Shown: positions 1 through 13,053, counted from the stretch's first letter. The stretch: 64,000 bases of DNA from Theropithecus gelada (GCF_003255815.1 NC_037669.1:50084093-50148092), one strand, 5' to 3'. The notes: generated by a model not told the origin, from the sequence alone. Numbers and translations are program-made.

Positions 1-105
1 ATTTACAGATCAGAAAACAGAAGGTTCCCACCAGGTGAATGGGTGCCCAAGTTCATATGATAATTAAGTGGCAAGGGCTAGGATTAGAAACCAGGACATC
101 CTGAA
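1..105 (-). repeat. MIR fragment
   Basis: 'TTACAGATCAGAAAACAG' and 'TAAGTGGCAAGGGCTAGGATTAGAAACCAGG' pattern resembles the reverse complement of the MIR core and 3' part. Diverged and cut by the window edge. Confidence 0.5.
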
Positions 106-329
106 ACAAGAGCAATGCAAGATGAGCATTATTTCTCAGGGGCTATTAATAGTGATAAGTACTTGCTGAACAAACTTGTTAAGAATATGTCTTATTCAAG
201 AACCTGCATATCTGGAGCAGAGCAGGGGGTGGGGGAGGCTGGATCTATTAATTATAACTTATCCAGGGATAAGTTCAAAATAATCAAAAGTTTAAATGTG
301 GGGCAATTAAGCCATAACATTTCTACTAG

Positions 330-706
330 AAAATATGGGGAAATTATTCTATAATTTTAGAGCAGGGAAGGCTTTTTATAATTATGACTAAAAAATCCAG
401 AAGTCATAGTAGAAAAAGACTGATAAAGTCAACTACATGAAAGAAAAAAGCCTCCAGAATCCCTCTGTGACAAAAAAATACACAAACAAAAAAACCCAAA
501 ACTATCATAATCAAAGATGAAAGACAAATGACAAACTGAGAAACATATTTGAAACTCCTAACATAGAATAGTGGTCAATGTCTCCACTATGTAAAATACT
601 ACAAATCAATTAGAAAAAGTTAATAACCCAATAAAATATGGACAAAGGTAGTGAACAAATAATTCACGGAAAAGAATATAGGTTTTAAAAATTAGAAAGG
701 AGGGAG
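330..706 (+). mobile_element. Old L1M fragment (ORF2 3' part)
   Basis: A-rich plus-strand text such as 'AAAAGACTGATAAAGTCAACTACATG' and 'CCAATAAAATATGGACAAAGG' is typical of decayed L1M ORF2 near its 3' end. No intact frame. 106-329 shows nothing further that I recognise. Confidence 0.5.
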
Positions 707-1010
707 GGCTGGGTGCAGAGGCTCACACCTGTAATCTCGGCACTTTGGGAGGCTGAGGCAGGAGGATCACTTGAGGCCAGGAGTTCCAGACAAGGCTGGG
801 CAACATAGCAAGACATCATCTCTACTAAAAATTAAAAAATTAGCCAGCCATCGTGGCACATGCCTGTGGTCCCAGCTTCTCGGGAGGCTGAGGTGGGAGA
901 AATGCTGGAGCCCAGGAGTTCGAAGTTACAGTGAGCCATGATCACACCACTGCACTCCAGCCTGGCAGACAGAGCAAGACCCTGTCTCTAAAATAAATAA
1001 AAATAAAAAT
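707..1010 (+). mobile_element. AluJ element
   Basis: Full dimeric Alu beginning 'GGCTGGGTGCAGAGGCTCA', with an old J-type diverged body and an (AAATAA)-type tail. Confidence 0.9.
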
Positions 1011-1849
1011 TTAAAAATAAACTCATAAAAAGAGGGGAGTGAAGCCACTAAAAATGGTTGTTACTCTAATTTTGGAACTCAGAAACCACATCCGTTGACT
1101 AGATCAACAATGAAGCTGGCAAACACTGTCAGAAACAACTTTATCCAGAGTTCTGGTATCTAATGAAAAAACGTGCAACAACCAGAGGAATGCTTAAATA
1201 AGAAAGATGCTGCTAAATTTTGGTAAGACAGCATTGTAGCATTTTTAGCTTACTCCCCTACCATCCTTCATAGCCCTGCTCAGTAGCATCCACGGAATGA
1301 CAGCCCCTGTTCCTGGTGCACCTTGCTAGTACTGGAGGGGACAATATGAACCTTGTTCTCAAGCAATTGCAGTTCTGTGGGCTGGCCTGTCTGGAGGTTC
1401 CCTGAGGGATCAGCTCAGAGCTTGACTTTGTTTTATCTGCCTTGCAACTTTCTCAGGGCTGGAGCAGCCCCTCCTGGGAAGCATCTGTCAGGTGCATTTA
1501 AAGAGAAAGATACCAGACACGGCCTCCTGGTGCAAGGGGTAACAGATGAGGCACAGATAGGTAGGCTAAAATGTCTGGGAAGAAAGAGGTTGGGGAAGGA
1601 GGTATATGGGAGAATAAGGCTTTGAAAGGCTCACATGCATACCAGGGAATATAGGTACCAGGTTTGGAACCATGTTTTGAAAAGGCCTGAGAACACACTA
1701 AGCTTTCATCTCTGGCTGACCATTGGACTTTTTGAAAGTAGAAGGTGAAGGCTAATGCAGATTAGTCTTGATGTGAAGAGCCTGACTAAAAGCACTGAAT
1801 GAATGCCTCAATACACAGCCAATCTGCAAAGACTGGACGAGTTTTGTTT
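1011..1849. other. No gene recognised
   Basis: About 840 bp of mixed composition. Small ORFs on both strands have no recognisable family, splice context or codon bias. Part may be L1M 5'UTR, since clear L1M sequence follows. Confidence 0.4.
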
Positions 1850-2227
1850 TTGTTTTTGTTTGGGCTCCAGATAATCTCTATTAAATCACTAGCTGATCCC
1901 TTACCTAACTGAATGGAGACTACACATTACAAATGTCTTTATAAAGATAGTTTGGAAAAGTAACTAAACAACAAACAGCTACAAACTACAACAAGGAGCA
2001 ACAACAAATCATAAGGAAAAGGGGAAATTTGATTTCCAGGGTTACCAAATTCTAATATTTAAAATGTTCAGTTTTCAACAACAACCAAAAAAAAAAACCT
2101 GAGGTGTGCAAAGAAACAAAAAAGCATAGACCACTCAAAGGAAAAAAATGTACTAGAAACTGTCCCCAAGGAAACCCAGAGATTGGACTTACTAGACAAA
2201 GACTTTAAATCAATAGCTTAACTATAT

Positions 2228-4227
2228 ATATATTTTTTATTATTATACTTTAAGTTCTAGGGTACATGTGCACAATGTGCAGGTTTGTTACATAGGTATA
2301 CATGTGCCATGTTGGTGTGCTGCATCCATTAACTCATCATTTACGTTAGGTATTACTCCTAACGCTATTCCTTCCCCAGCCCCTGATCCCCCAATAGGCC
2401 CTGGTGTGTAATGTTCCCCTCCCCATGTCCATGTGCTCTCATTGTTCAACTCCCACTTATGAGTGAGAACATGTAGTGTTTGGTTTTCTGTCCTTGTGAT
2501 ATTTTGCTGAGAATGATGGTTTCCAGCTTCATCCAGGTCCCTGCAAAGGACATGAACTCATCCTTTTTTATGGCTGTATAGTATTCCATGGTGTATGTGT
2601 GCCACATTTTCTTTATCCAGTCTATTATTGACGGACATTTGGGTTGGTTCCAAGCCTTTGCTATTGTGAGTAGTGCAGCAATAAACACATGTGTACATGT
2701 GTCTTTATAGTAGCATGATTTATAATCCTTCGGGTATATACCCAGTAATCAGATTGCTGGGTCAAAAATATTTCTAATCCTAGATCCTTGAGGAATTGCC
2801 ACACTGTCTTCCACAATGGTTGAACTAATTTACAGTCCCACCAATAGTGTAAAAGTGTTCCTATTTCTCCACATCCTCTCCAGCACCTGTTGTTTCCTGA
2901 CTTTTTAATGATCACCATTCTAACTGGCATGAGATGGTATCTCACTGTCATTTTGATTTGCATTTCTCTGACGACCAGTGATGATGAACATTTTTTCATA
3001 TGTCTGTTGGCTACATAAATGTCTTCTTTTGAGAAGTGTCTGTTCATATCCTTTGCCCACTTTTTGATGGGGTTGTTTGTTTTTTTCTTGTAAATTTGTT
3101 TAAGTTCTTTGTAGATTCCGGATATTAGCTCTTTGTCAGATGGATAGATTGCAAAACTTTTCTCCCATTCTGTAGGTTGCCTGTTCACTCTGATGATAGT
3201 TTCTTTTGCTGTGCAGAAGTTCTTTAGTTTAATTAGATCTCATTTGTCTATTTTGGCTTTTGTTGCCATTGCTTTTGATGTTTTAGTCATGAAGTCTTTG
3301 CCCATGCCTATGTCCTGAATGGTATTGCCTAGGTTTTCTTCTAGGTTTTTTACGGTTTCAGGTCTTACATTTAAGTTTTTAATCCATCTTGAGTTAATTT
3401 TTGTATAAGGTGCAAGGAAAAGATCCAGTTTCAGCTTTTGACATGTGGCTAGCCAGTTTTCCCAGCATCATTTACTAAATAGGGAATCCTTTCCCCATTA
3501 CTTGTATTTGTCAGGTTTGTCAAAGATCAGATGGTTGCAGATATGTGGTGTTATTTCTGAGACCTCTGTCCTGTTCCATTGGTCTATATATCTGTTTTGG
3601 TACCAGTACCATGCTGTTTTGGTTACTGTAGCCTTGTAGTGCAGCTTGAAGTCAGGTAGTGTGATGCCTCCAGCTTTGTTCTTTTTGCTTAGGATTGTCT
3701 TGGCTATGCGGGCTTTTTTTTGGTTCCATTTGAAATTTAAAGTAGTTTTTTCCAATTCTGTGAAGAAAGTCGTGGTAGCTTGATGGGGATAGCATTTAAT
3801 TTATAAATTATCTTGGTTAGTATGGCCATTTTCACGATATTGATTCTTCTTATCCATGAGCATGGAATGTTCTTCCATTTGTTTGTGCCCTCTTTTATTT
3901 CGTTGAGAAGTGGTTTGTAGTTCTCCTTGAAGAGGTCCTTCATATCTCTTGTAAGTTGGATTCCTAGGTATTTTATTCTCTTTGTAGTAATTGTGAATGG
4001 GAGTTCACTCATGATTTGGCTCTCTGTTTGTCTGTTCTTGGTGTATAGGAATGCTTGTGATTTTCCCACATTGATTTTGTATCCTGGGACTTTGCTGAAG
4101 TTGCTTATCAGCTTAAGGAGATTTTGGGCCAAGATGATGGGGTTTTCCAAATATACAATCACGTCATCTGCAGAGACAATTTGACTTCATCTTTTCCTAA
4201 TTGAATATCCTTTATTTCCTTCTCTTA
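2228..4227 (-). mobile_element. Young L1 (L1PA-like), 3' part on minus strand
   Basis: Reverse complement of the L1 3' end ('TTATACTTTAAGTTCTAGGGTACATG') running into ORF2. Minus-strand pieces read as reverse transcriptase C-terminal region, e.g. residues in 'KYLGIQLTRDMKDLFKENYK', broken by frameshifts and stops. An 11-bp target duplication (CTTAACTATAT at 2217-2227, CTTGACTATAT at 4470-4480) brackets the whole insertion. Confidence 0.88.
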
Positions 4228-4469
4228 CCCGTCACTCACGGCTTCCCTTGGCTAGGAAAGGGAAAATCCCTGGACCCCTTGTGCTTCCTGGGTGAGGCAA
4301 CACCCTGCCCTGCTTCAGCTTGCCCTCTGTAGGCTGCACCCACTGTCCAACCAGTCCCAGTGAGGTGAACCAGGTACCTCAGTTGGAGATGCAGAAATCA
4401 CCCATCTTCTATGTTGATCTCGCTGAGAGCTACAGACCAGAGCTGTTTCTATTCAGCCATCTTCAACCA
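4228..4469 (+). mobile_element. Inverted 5' segment of the same L1 (5'UTR)
   Basis: Text from 'GGCTTCCCTTGGCTAGGAAA' to 'GAGCTGTTTCTATTCAGCCAT' is L1 5'UTR in sense orientation, opposite to the adjoining 3' part. It lies inside the same pair of target duplications, so this is a 5'-inverted (twin-primed) insertion lacking most of ORF1 and ORF2. Confidence 0.82.
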
Positions 4470-5140
4470 CTTGACTATATTTAAAGAGCTAAAGGAAACC
4501 ATGGAAAAACAACTAAAGGAAACCAGGAGAACAATATCTCACCAAATAGAAAATATCAATACAGAGACAGAAACTACGAAAAGTAATCAATCAGAAATTC
4601 TAGAGTTAAGTAAAATAACTAAAATAAAAATTCAATGATAGATCTAAGCAGGCAGAAGAAAGTGTCAGCAAACTTGAAGATAGGATAATTAAGATTATTT
4701 AGTTTGAGGAGCAGAAAGAAAAAAGAATGAAGAACAATTAACAGAGCCTAAGATACCTGTGGGACAGCATCAAACATACCCAAGATACATAACGGGAATC
4801 CCAGAAGGACAGGAAAGAAGCAGAAAGAATATTTGAAGAAATAATTGCCTAAAACTCTCCAAATTTGATGAAAGACATAAATCTACATATCTAAAAAGCT
4901 TAACAAATTCAAAGTGGGACAAATTCAAAGAGATCTACATTGACACACATTATCATAAAATTATCAAAAGACAAAAATCTTGAAAACAATGGGAGAAGCA
5001 ACTCATCAAGTTCAAGGAATCCTCAATAAGATTAATAGCCAATTACTCATGAGAAATTATGGCTGCTAGAAGGCAGTGGGAGGACATATTTAAAGTGCTG
5101 AAAGAAAAACAAGAAAATAAAACCCTTGTCAGCCTATAAT

Positions 5141-5461
5141 TTTTTTTTTTTTTTCATTTTTTTTTTTCTTTTATTGAGACAGGGTCTCATTCTGTTATCT
5201 GGACTAGAATGCAGTAGCATGATCATAGCTCGCTGCAGCCTCAACCTCCAGGGCACAATGATTCTCCCATCTCAGCTTCCTGAGTAGCTAGGATGACAGG
5301 CATGTGATACTACTCCTGGCTGTTTTGTAGAGACAGGTTTTTTGTAGAGACAGGTTTTCACCATGTTGCTCAGGCTGGTTTCAAACTCCTGGACTCAAGA
5401 GATCTGCCTGCCTAGGCCTCCCAAAGTGCTGGAATTACAGGCATGAGCCACCACACCCAGC
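5141..5461 (-). mobile_element. AluJ element, minus strand
   Basis: Begins with a T-rich tail and ends '...GAGCCACCACACCCAGC'. Target duplications TCAGCCTATAAT and TCAGCCTAGAAT flank it. A 17-bp internal tandem duplication (TTGTAGAGACAGG, twice) lies at about 5324-5357. Confidence 0.9.
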
Positions 5462-6227
5462 TTCAGCCTAGAATTCTATATACAGCAAAGCTATCCTTCA
5501 AAAATGAAGGAGAAAGTAAGACATTCTCAGATAAATGGTTTGTTGACGGTAGGCCTGCACCACAAAACATGCCATTGAGTCCAGGTTGAAATGCAAAGAT
5601 ACTAGATGGTAACTTGAAGCTATATGAAGAAATAACGAACACTGATAAAGGTAACTACATAGGTAAACATAAAAGAAGTATTGTCATATTTTTCAGTTTG
5701 TAACTTTTATGTTTTTTCTGTTTTATTTAAAAGACAAATACATAAAACAACAATTGTACATATGTGTTAATGGGCACACAATGCATAAAGATGTTATTTA
5801 TAACAATGTCAACATAAAGTGGAGAGGTGGGAATGAAGCTGTACAGGAGCAGAGAACTTTGTATGTTACTAAAGCTAAGTTGGTATTAATTCAAACTAGA
5901 TTGTTACACATTTAAGATGTTACTTATAATCATCAGGGTAACCACCAAGAAAATAACTAAAATATATAGAAAAATAAATGAGAAGGAATTCAAAACCATA
6001 CAGCAAAAAAATCAACTAAACGTAAAAAAGGCAATGATGGAGGAATTGAAAAACAGAAAGATTTCTAGAAAACTAACAGCAAGATGGCAGAAGTCCTTCC
6101 TAGTCAGTAATTACTTTAAACATAAATGGATTAAAGTCTTAAACAAAACTCAGATCAGTGGAATGGCAATCCAACTGTAATCCAACTACATGCTCCCTAC
6201 ATGAGATGCATTTTAGATTCAAACATA

Positions 6228-6366
6228 CAACTAAAGTTGCATGCAGTAGCACGTGTCTGCAGTTCCAGCTACTTGGGAGGCTGAGGTGGGAGGCTCTCTT
6301 GAGCCCAGGAGTTTGAGGCCAGCCTTGGCAACATAGTGATACCCCATCTCTAAACAAACAAACATA
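6228..6366 (+). mobile_element. Alu monomer (FLAM-like)
   Basis: A single Alu arm of about 135 bp with 'GGGAGGCTGAGGTGGGAGG' and 'CAACATAGTGATACCCCATCTC', ending in (CAAA)n. Confidence 0.7.
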
Positions 6367-7889
6367 CAGCTAAGTTGAAAATGAAAGATTGAAAACAAAC
6401 ATTCCAAGCAAATAATAACCTAAAGGAAAAAAAACCCAGGAGTTTGGTTATACTAATATCAGACAAAAATAGACGTTAAGTAAAAAATTATTATGGGAGA
6501 CAAATGAGGGCATTATATATTGAGAGGACAGTTACTCTATCTAGAAATATAACAATTGCAAACATATACACATGGAACAATAGAGTCCCTAAATACATGA
6601 AGCGAAACTTGACAGAATTGAAGGAAGAAATAGGCAGTTTTATAGTAACAGTTAGATACTTTAACATCCCACTTTTGATAATGGATAGGATAACTAGACA
6701 AAAGATAAAAAAGGAAATAGAAAACTTGAAGAACATTATAAACCAACTAGAACTAATGGACAAATACAGAACATTCGATCCAAGCACAGCAAAACATACA
6801 TTCTTCTCTATTGCACATGGAACATTCTTCAGGACAGACTATATACTAGACCACAAAACAAATCTCAATAAATTTTAAAAGACTGAAAACATTATAAAGT
6901 TTTTTTTTGAGCACAATGATACGAAATTAGAAATCAATAACAGAAAGAAATTTGGAAAATTCACAAATATGTGAAAATTAAGCAACACATTATTAACCAA
7001 CAAATGGGTCAAAGAAGGAATCTCAAGGGAAATTAGAAAACACTTTAAGGAAATGAAAACAAAAACAACGTACCAAAACTTAAGGGATGCACTGAGAGCA
7101 GTCCTCAGGAATATTTATAGCTGTAAATGCCTACATTAAAAGAGAAGAAAATCTCAAACCAATAATCTAACCTAACCTTAAAGTAGAAAAAGAAGAACAA
7201 ACTAAACCCAAAGCTGGCAGAGGGAAGAAATAATAATGATCGGAGTCAGTTGAGGTAAATAAATAAAGAATAGATAAACCATAGAGAGAAACAACAAAAC
7301 AGATTTTGGTTCTCTGTATAGAGCAGACTAAATATTTAGCTAGACTGACTAAAAGAGAAGAGATGCAAATTACTAAAATAAAAAATGAAAGTGGGTCATT
7401 ACTACCAACCTTACAGAATTTAAAAATTATAAGAGAAAATTGTGAACAATTGTATGCCAACAAATTAGATAATCTAAAAGAAATGGACACATTTCTAAGA
7501 CACGCAAATGATCAAAACTAACTCAAGAAGAAATATATAACCTGAATAAGCCTCTAACAAGTAAAAAGATTGAATCAGTAATCAAAAACCTCTCAAGAAA
7601 AGCCTGGAACTAGATATTTTCACTTGTGAATTCTACCTAAAATTTAAAGAAGAACTAACACCAAAACTTCTCAAACTCACCTAATAACAAAAGAAACGGA
7701 AACCTCAGCATTACCCTGATACTAAAGCCAGACAAAGACACTACAAAAAAGAAAAACAGACAAATATCCCTTATTAATATAGATGTAAAAATTCTCAGCA
7801 AAATACCAGCAAAGAAAAGTTTGACTAAGATGTCATATTAAAATTATTTATAGAATATATATCATATATATATAATATAAAGCCTGCCT

Positions 7890-9179
7890 TTGTCTTCCTA
7901 GCCTCAACATTTTTTAAAAAAGGTCAAATCTGAGATTCCTATGGGATCAATTACTATTCTTGCTGCACTTATGTAAATGACCAGACTAAAATTGCTGAGA
8001 CTAAACTTATTTTACAAATAAAATTGCCTTACTCTGATTGTCGTTGGTAGAAATTGGGATGACTGAAGAGAAAAATTATGTTTCCAAAGAAAAACTATAA
8101 TATACCTGTTATTAGATTGTAGCCCTGTGCATTGTTTTCAAGTTTTTATTATCTACCTGTAGACTAGACGGGATCCTAAATTTGTCTAGGCTTCTTCAAT
8201 CCAGTTTTCTCTCATTGAATTACTAAGGACAGGAACTGCTCTTTCCTAAAGACCTGTAAACTGAGGCTAGATAATTTGGTGTAAACTTCAAAAGACAAGG
8301 TTTATGCTTAATGGGTGGGCCACACAGAGAGTTTAACAAAGTCAGCTGGTGCCATAACCACCATAACCAGAGATATTCAAGCTGCAATATTGCCAACTTC
8401 ATGCTATAGATAGCTTTTCCCAAGATGCCAAACAAGACTTCATATCATAATGAGACTCTTACCCCTTGTAATACCTACCTTTTTCACTGAACAGAGTAAT
8501 GGCTGTAATCAAAATTTCAGAGTCAGTAACTGCTATGAGTAACTTGACAGAACCTAACGTAATAAATCCTTTAGGCCACCTAGTCGGTAACTTTGACAAC
8601 ATCCCTAACTTGTTCAGATTGCATTAGAAGTCCCTTTTAGAGTTGCCACCCTTTGCTTTAATTCAGCCCAGTCATAAAATGCTACTCAATGGCTACAACA
8701 GTTCTCACCTAGTTCCCAGTTCCCCCATGGTCTTTTGATTTGTTTAGTTAATTGCCCTTAGGCTTGGGCTCTTGGTTCAAAACTGAATTTAGGATACTGT
8801 TGCTGGTTATTTTTTGTATTATGATCTTTAAGCTCTGTTCTTGTTGTCTGTCTAATATTTGTAAAGCCAGTTCTTCAAACAGGATAATGTTAGCTCAACA
8901 TTTTGAGATGATTGCTTAATGCCCATGGGTTTAAGAAGACAGAACTCAATGACAAACTCCAGGCAAAACTGCCCAAATAAAGTTTTTTTCCTTCCTTATG
9001 GCCTCTTTGTTGCTCAATTGTGTCTACGGTCCTTGACTTTGACTCCATTACCTTCCCCACAATGTGAGACCGGAGACCACTGGAACAGGTCCATCCTGGC
9101 ACTGAGGGACAACTAGCCTAACTTCAAGATAGTTGATCAGTGATGCTTTCAGAAAAAGATCTTGACCAAGAGGAGGAGA
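7890..9179 (+). mobile_element. Probable ERV1-like internal remnant (env/3' region)
   Basis: Non-L1 sequence lying directly 5' of an LTR. It ends in a purine-rich run 'AAGAGGAGGAGA' (polypurine-tract position) immediately before the LTR TG. Short hydrophobic, transmembrane-like stretches occur near 8770-8880, but every frame is interrupted by stops. An ancient endogenous retroviral fragment with no functional gene; family not assigned. Confidence 0.42.
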
Positions 9180-9622
9180 TGTGAAAATGGATAATATATG
9201 TTGCAGTTATCTTGTCGTAACCAATTAAATTAAAGACCACGGGGAAAAAACAGTTGGGGCACAAGAGCCTGCTCAGGGATTATACCACAACCCATTTGCT
9301 GAAATGACCTCCTATAACCTTAAGACTAAATTTACCTAGTAGCAGCTTAAGTGAACTGCTGTGACTCTAAGACTACTTTTACCTACTGCTATCACTCACC
9401 AATCAGAGTTTGCCAGATCCCCAAAACTTTGCTAATGCCAAGGAGCTTTTCTTCCAAACAATATGTAACATTTATCTTTCGAATAAAACCCCCAACCTTC
9501 TTTGTTATTGGACATATCAAAGACCGCCTGGTTTGTGTGTATGCCTGCAATTGCAATTTTGTTTTCCCAAATAAAAGCTCTTCTTTAGAGATTCATCTCT
9601 ATATTTTTATTTGACTTTGACA
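9180..9622 (+). mobile_element. ERV LTR (ERV1-like)
   Basis: 443-bp TG...CA block with two AATAAA-type signals (about 9483 and 9570) and a preceding polypurine run, so it is probably the 3' LTR of the remnant to its left. Subfamily not assigned. Confidence 0.6.
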
Positions 9623-9624
9623 GT

Positions 9625-10350
9625 ATGATTCCTTTTATGTAAAACATGGAGAATGGGCAAATTCATAGAGACAGAAAGCAGGTTAGTAGTTTCTAGGGAA
9701 GGGAGAATGGGAAGCGACTGTTTAATGGGTACAAAGTTTCCTTTTGGGGTGATTAAAAAAAGTTTTGGAATTAAATAGTGGTGATTGTTGTATGATGCTG
9801 TGAGTATATTAAATTCTGCTGAATTGCACACTACATTAAACGGTTAAAATGGTCAATTTTATATTATGTATATGTTGCATGTAACTCATAAAAATTATGT
9901 AAAGAAGCTCAACTTCACCTTTAATAATATAAATACAAATTAAAACTATACTAAGGTAACATACTTTGCTGATGAGAATGTAAATTGGTATAATCTTATG
10001 GTGATTAATTTGACACCATCTCTGAAAATTATAAATGCACATGACCTTTGGTATAATAATTTCACCTTTAGGAATTTATTTACAGATATAGTGGTACAAG
10101 TGTGGTATCACAAATGTATATGGTTACTACCTCCATTGCTTGGAATAGAAAAAAAGGATTGGGCTAATCACGGAACACCTATACAGCGGGTATTATATAG
10201 CAAGATGTAAAATAATGACAGCTATTCATGACATATTGTGAAAAAGTAAAGTTCAGAACAGTGTTTTTAATATAATGCTTTTTAAGCCAGCAAAGGGGAA
10301 GAAACAAGGCATATTTGCACTTGCTTGCATGGGCATAAGGAAACTCTAGT
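9625..10350 (+). mobile_element. Old L1M 3' ends
   Basis: 9625-9900 matches an L1MB/MC-type 3'UTR ('TAGAGACAGAAAGCAGGTTAG', 'GGGGTGATTAAAAAAAGTTTTGGAATTAAATAGTGG'-like order). 9905-10350 resembles an L1ME 3' part ('CACCTTTAGGAATTTATTTACAG'). Both decayed. Confidence 0.65.
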
Positions 10351-10774
10351 TGGGTTTTGCCAGTAGCGGCACCCGCAGGAGATCAGAGGGAAGGAAGAGC
10401 ATAAGGTTGGAGAGCCACTTCCCTAGTTCCCTCCCTGTGGGGTCATGCACCTCTCAACTGCAGGCCAATGGCTCTGTCAGAAGGTCCTCCCTCACTGCTC
10501 TCTCTCTGTCTGGGTTCTGTAATTTGTCCCGCACATCAAATCTATCGTCTTCAGCCTGGCCTCACCAACTGCTCCCCTTCCTGCTCTAACAGGCAAACAG
10601 ACTTGTCAGTTGCTTCCTTACTTCCCACTAACGTCCCTGAGGATATCTGGAAACATTAACACATGACTACATTTTCACAGCACTCACTCTTATAAAAGCA
10701 CATTTTCACAACTAAGAAACAGTCTTCGCTATTCACAGGAACCTGGAGAGTACATAGGAAGGAGGAATTACTAT
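10351..10774. other. No gene recognised
   Basis: Unique-looking sequence with short ORFs at 10350-10659 that have no family resemblance or splice context. The final 100 bp may be a weak MIR. Confidence 0.4.
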
Positions 10775-10779
10775 CCCAA

Positions 10780-11134
10780 TGATATTGTTTGGCTGTGTCT
10801 CCACCGAAATCTCAACTTGAACTGTATCTCCCAGAATTCCCACGTGTTGTGGGAGGAACCCAGTGGGGAGGTAACTGAATCATGTGGGCTGATCTTTCCC
10901 ATGCTATTCTTGTGATAGTGAATAAATCTCATGAGATCTGATGGGTTTATCAGGGGTTTCTGCTTTTGCTTCTTCCTCGTTTTCTCTTGTCGCCGCCATG
11001 CAAGAAGAGTCTTTCACTTCCCACCATGATTCTGAGGCCTCCCCAGCCATGTGGAACTATAAGTCCAATTAAACCTTTTTTCATTCCCAGTTTCGAGTAT
11101 GTCTTTATTAGCAGTGTGAGAACGAACTAATACA
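10780..11134 (+). mobile_element. THE1/MaLR 5' LTR
   Basis: 355 bp starting 'TGATATTGTTTGGCTGTGTC' and ending 'GAACGAACTAATACA', the THE1/MST LTR pattern, with an AATAAA-like motif in 'GTGAATAAATCTC'. Preceded by CCCAA (10775-10779), which pairs with ACCAA after the 3' LTR as an imperfect 5-bp target duplication. Confidence 0.9.
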
Positions 11135-12698
11135 GTAAACTGGTACCAGTAGAGTGGGGCATTGCTGAAAAGATACCCAAAAATGTGGAAGCGACTATGG
11201 AACTGGGTAACAGGAAAGGTTGGAACAGTTTGAAGGGCTCAGAAGACAGGAAAATGTGGGAAATTTTGGAACTTCCTAGAGACTTGTTGAATGGCTTTGC
11301 CCAAAATGTTGACAGCGATACGGACAATAAAATTCAGGCTGAGGTGGTCTCAGATGGAGATGAGGAACTTTTTGGGAAGTGGATCAAAGGTGACTCTTGT
11401 TATGTTTTAGCAAAGAGACTGGTGGCATTTTGCCCCTGCCCTAGAGATTTGTGGAACTTTGAACTTGAGAGAGATGATTTAGAGTATCCGGTGGAAGAAA
11501 TTTCTAAGCAGCAAAGCATTCAAGAGGTAACTTGGGTGTTGTTAAAGGCATTCAGTTTTATAAGGGAAGCAGAGCATAAAGTTTGGAAAATTTGCAGCCT
11601 GACTATGTCATAGAAAAGAAAAACCCATTTTCTGGGAAGAAATTCAAGCTGGCTGCAGAAGTTTGCATAAGTATCTAGGAGCCTAATGTTAATTTCCAAG
11701 ACCATGGGGAAAATGTCTCCAGGCCATGTCAGAGAACTTCCTGATAGCCCCTCCCATCAGACCTGCAGGCCCAGGAGGACAAAGTGGTTTTGTGGGCTGG
11801 GCCCAGGGTCCCCATGCTGTGTGCAGCTTAGGGACTTGGTGCCCTGTGTCCCAGCTGCTCCAGCAGTGGCTGAAAGGGACCAACATATAGCTTGGGCTAT
11901 GGCTTCAGAGGGTAGAAGCCCCAAGCTTTGGCAGCTTCCACATGGAGTTGAGCATGTGGGTGCACAGAAGTCAAGAACTGAGGTTTGGGAACCTCCGCCT
12001 AGATTTCAGAAGATGTATGGAAACGCCTGCATGCCCAGGCAAAAGTTTGCTGCAGGGGCAGGGTCCTCATGGAGAACCTCTGCTAGGGCAGTGCAGAAGG
12101 GAAATGTGGGGTCAGAGCCTCCACACAAAGTCCCTACTGGGACACTGCCTAGTGGAGCTATGAGAAGAGGGCCATTGTCCTCCAGGACCCAGAATGGTAG
12201 ATCCAACGACAGCTTGCACCATGCACCTGGAAAAGCCGCTCAAAACCAGCCCGTGAGAGGAGCCAGGAGAGAGGCTGTATCCTGCAAAGTCACAGGGGCA
12301 GAGCTGCCCAAGACCATGGGAACCCACCTCTTGCATCAGCCTGACCTGGATGTGAGACCTGGAGTCAAAGGAGGTCATTTTGGAGCTTTAAAATTTGACT
12401 GTCCCACTAGATTTCAGACTCTCTTGGGCCCTGTAACCCCTTTGTTTTGGCCAATTTCTCCCATTTGGAATGGCTATATTTACCCAATACCTATACTCCC
12501 ATTGTATCTAGGAAGTAGCTAGCTTGCTTTTGATTTTACAGGCTCATAGGCAGAAGGGACTTGCCTTGTCTCAGATGACACTTTGGACTGGACTTTTGGG
12601 TTAATGCTGAAATGAGTTAAGACTTTGGGGGACTGTTGGGAAGGCATGATTAATTTTGAAATGTGAGGACATGAGATTTAGAGGGGCCAGGGGTGGAA
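11135..12698 (+). mobile_element. THE1/MaLR internal region
   Basis: Starts just after the LTR with 'GTAAACTGGTACCAGTAGAG' and carries standard THE1-internal text. Two longer open frames remain, at 11185-11613 and 11686-12522 (278 codons). These are the usual non-coding or gag-derived remnants of non-autonomous MaLR elements. I see no protease, reverse transcriptase or envelope. Confidence 0.85.
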
Positions 12699-13053
12699 TT
12701 ATACGGTTTGGCTGTGTCTCCACTGAAATCTCAACTTGAATTGTATCTCCCAGAATTCCCACTTGTTGTGGGAGGGACCCAGTGGGGAGGTAATTGAATC
12801 ACATGGGCTGTTCTTTCTCATGCTATTCTTGTGATAGTGAATAAATCTCATGAGATCTGATGGGTTTATCAGGGGTTTCTGCTGTTGCTCCTTCCTCATT
12901 TTCTCTTGCTGCCACCATATAAGAAGAGCCATTAGCCTCCCACCATGATTCGGAGGCCTCTGCAGCCATGTGGAGCTGTGAGTCCAATTAAACCTTTTTT
13001 TGTTCCCAGTTTCGGGTATGTCTTTATCAGCAGCGTGAAAACGAACTAATACA
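12699..13053 (+). mobile_element. THE1/MaLR 3' LTR
   Basis: 355-bp partner of the LTR at 10780 with only scattered substitutions. The first bases have changed (TTATACGG instead of TGATATGG). Followed by ACCAA. Confidence 0.9.

Larger units (their letters stand above)
1850..7850 (+). mobile_element. Old L1M element, near full length, decayed
   Basis: Plus-strand L1M in order: 5' region to 2216, ORF1-like sequence at about 4480-5140 and 5462-5560, inter-ORF at about 5560-5900, then ORF2 endonuclease and early RT text at about 5900-7840 ('CTAGACCACAAAACAAATCTC', 'GGTTCTCTGTATAGAGCAGAC'). Many stops and frameshifts. It is interrupted by a younger inverted L1, an AluJ and an Alu monomer. Confidence 0.75.

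Noticed and set aside
2446..4162. Minus-strand ORFs resembling reverse transcriptase
   Set aside because: Fragments of one truncated, inverted L1; frameshifted and non-functional.
11686..12522. 278-codon ORF as a domesticated retroviral gene
   Set aside because: Lies in standard THE1 internal sequence between two LTRs, with no recognisable domain; kept only as a low-priority finding.
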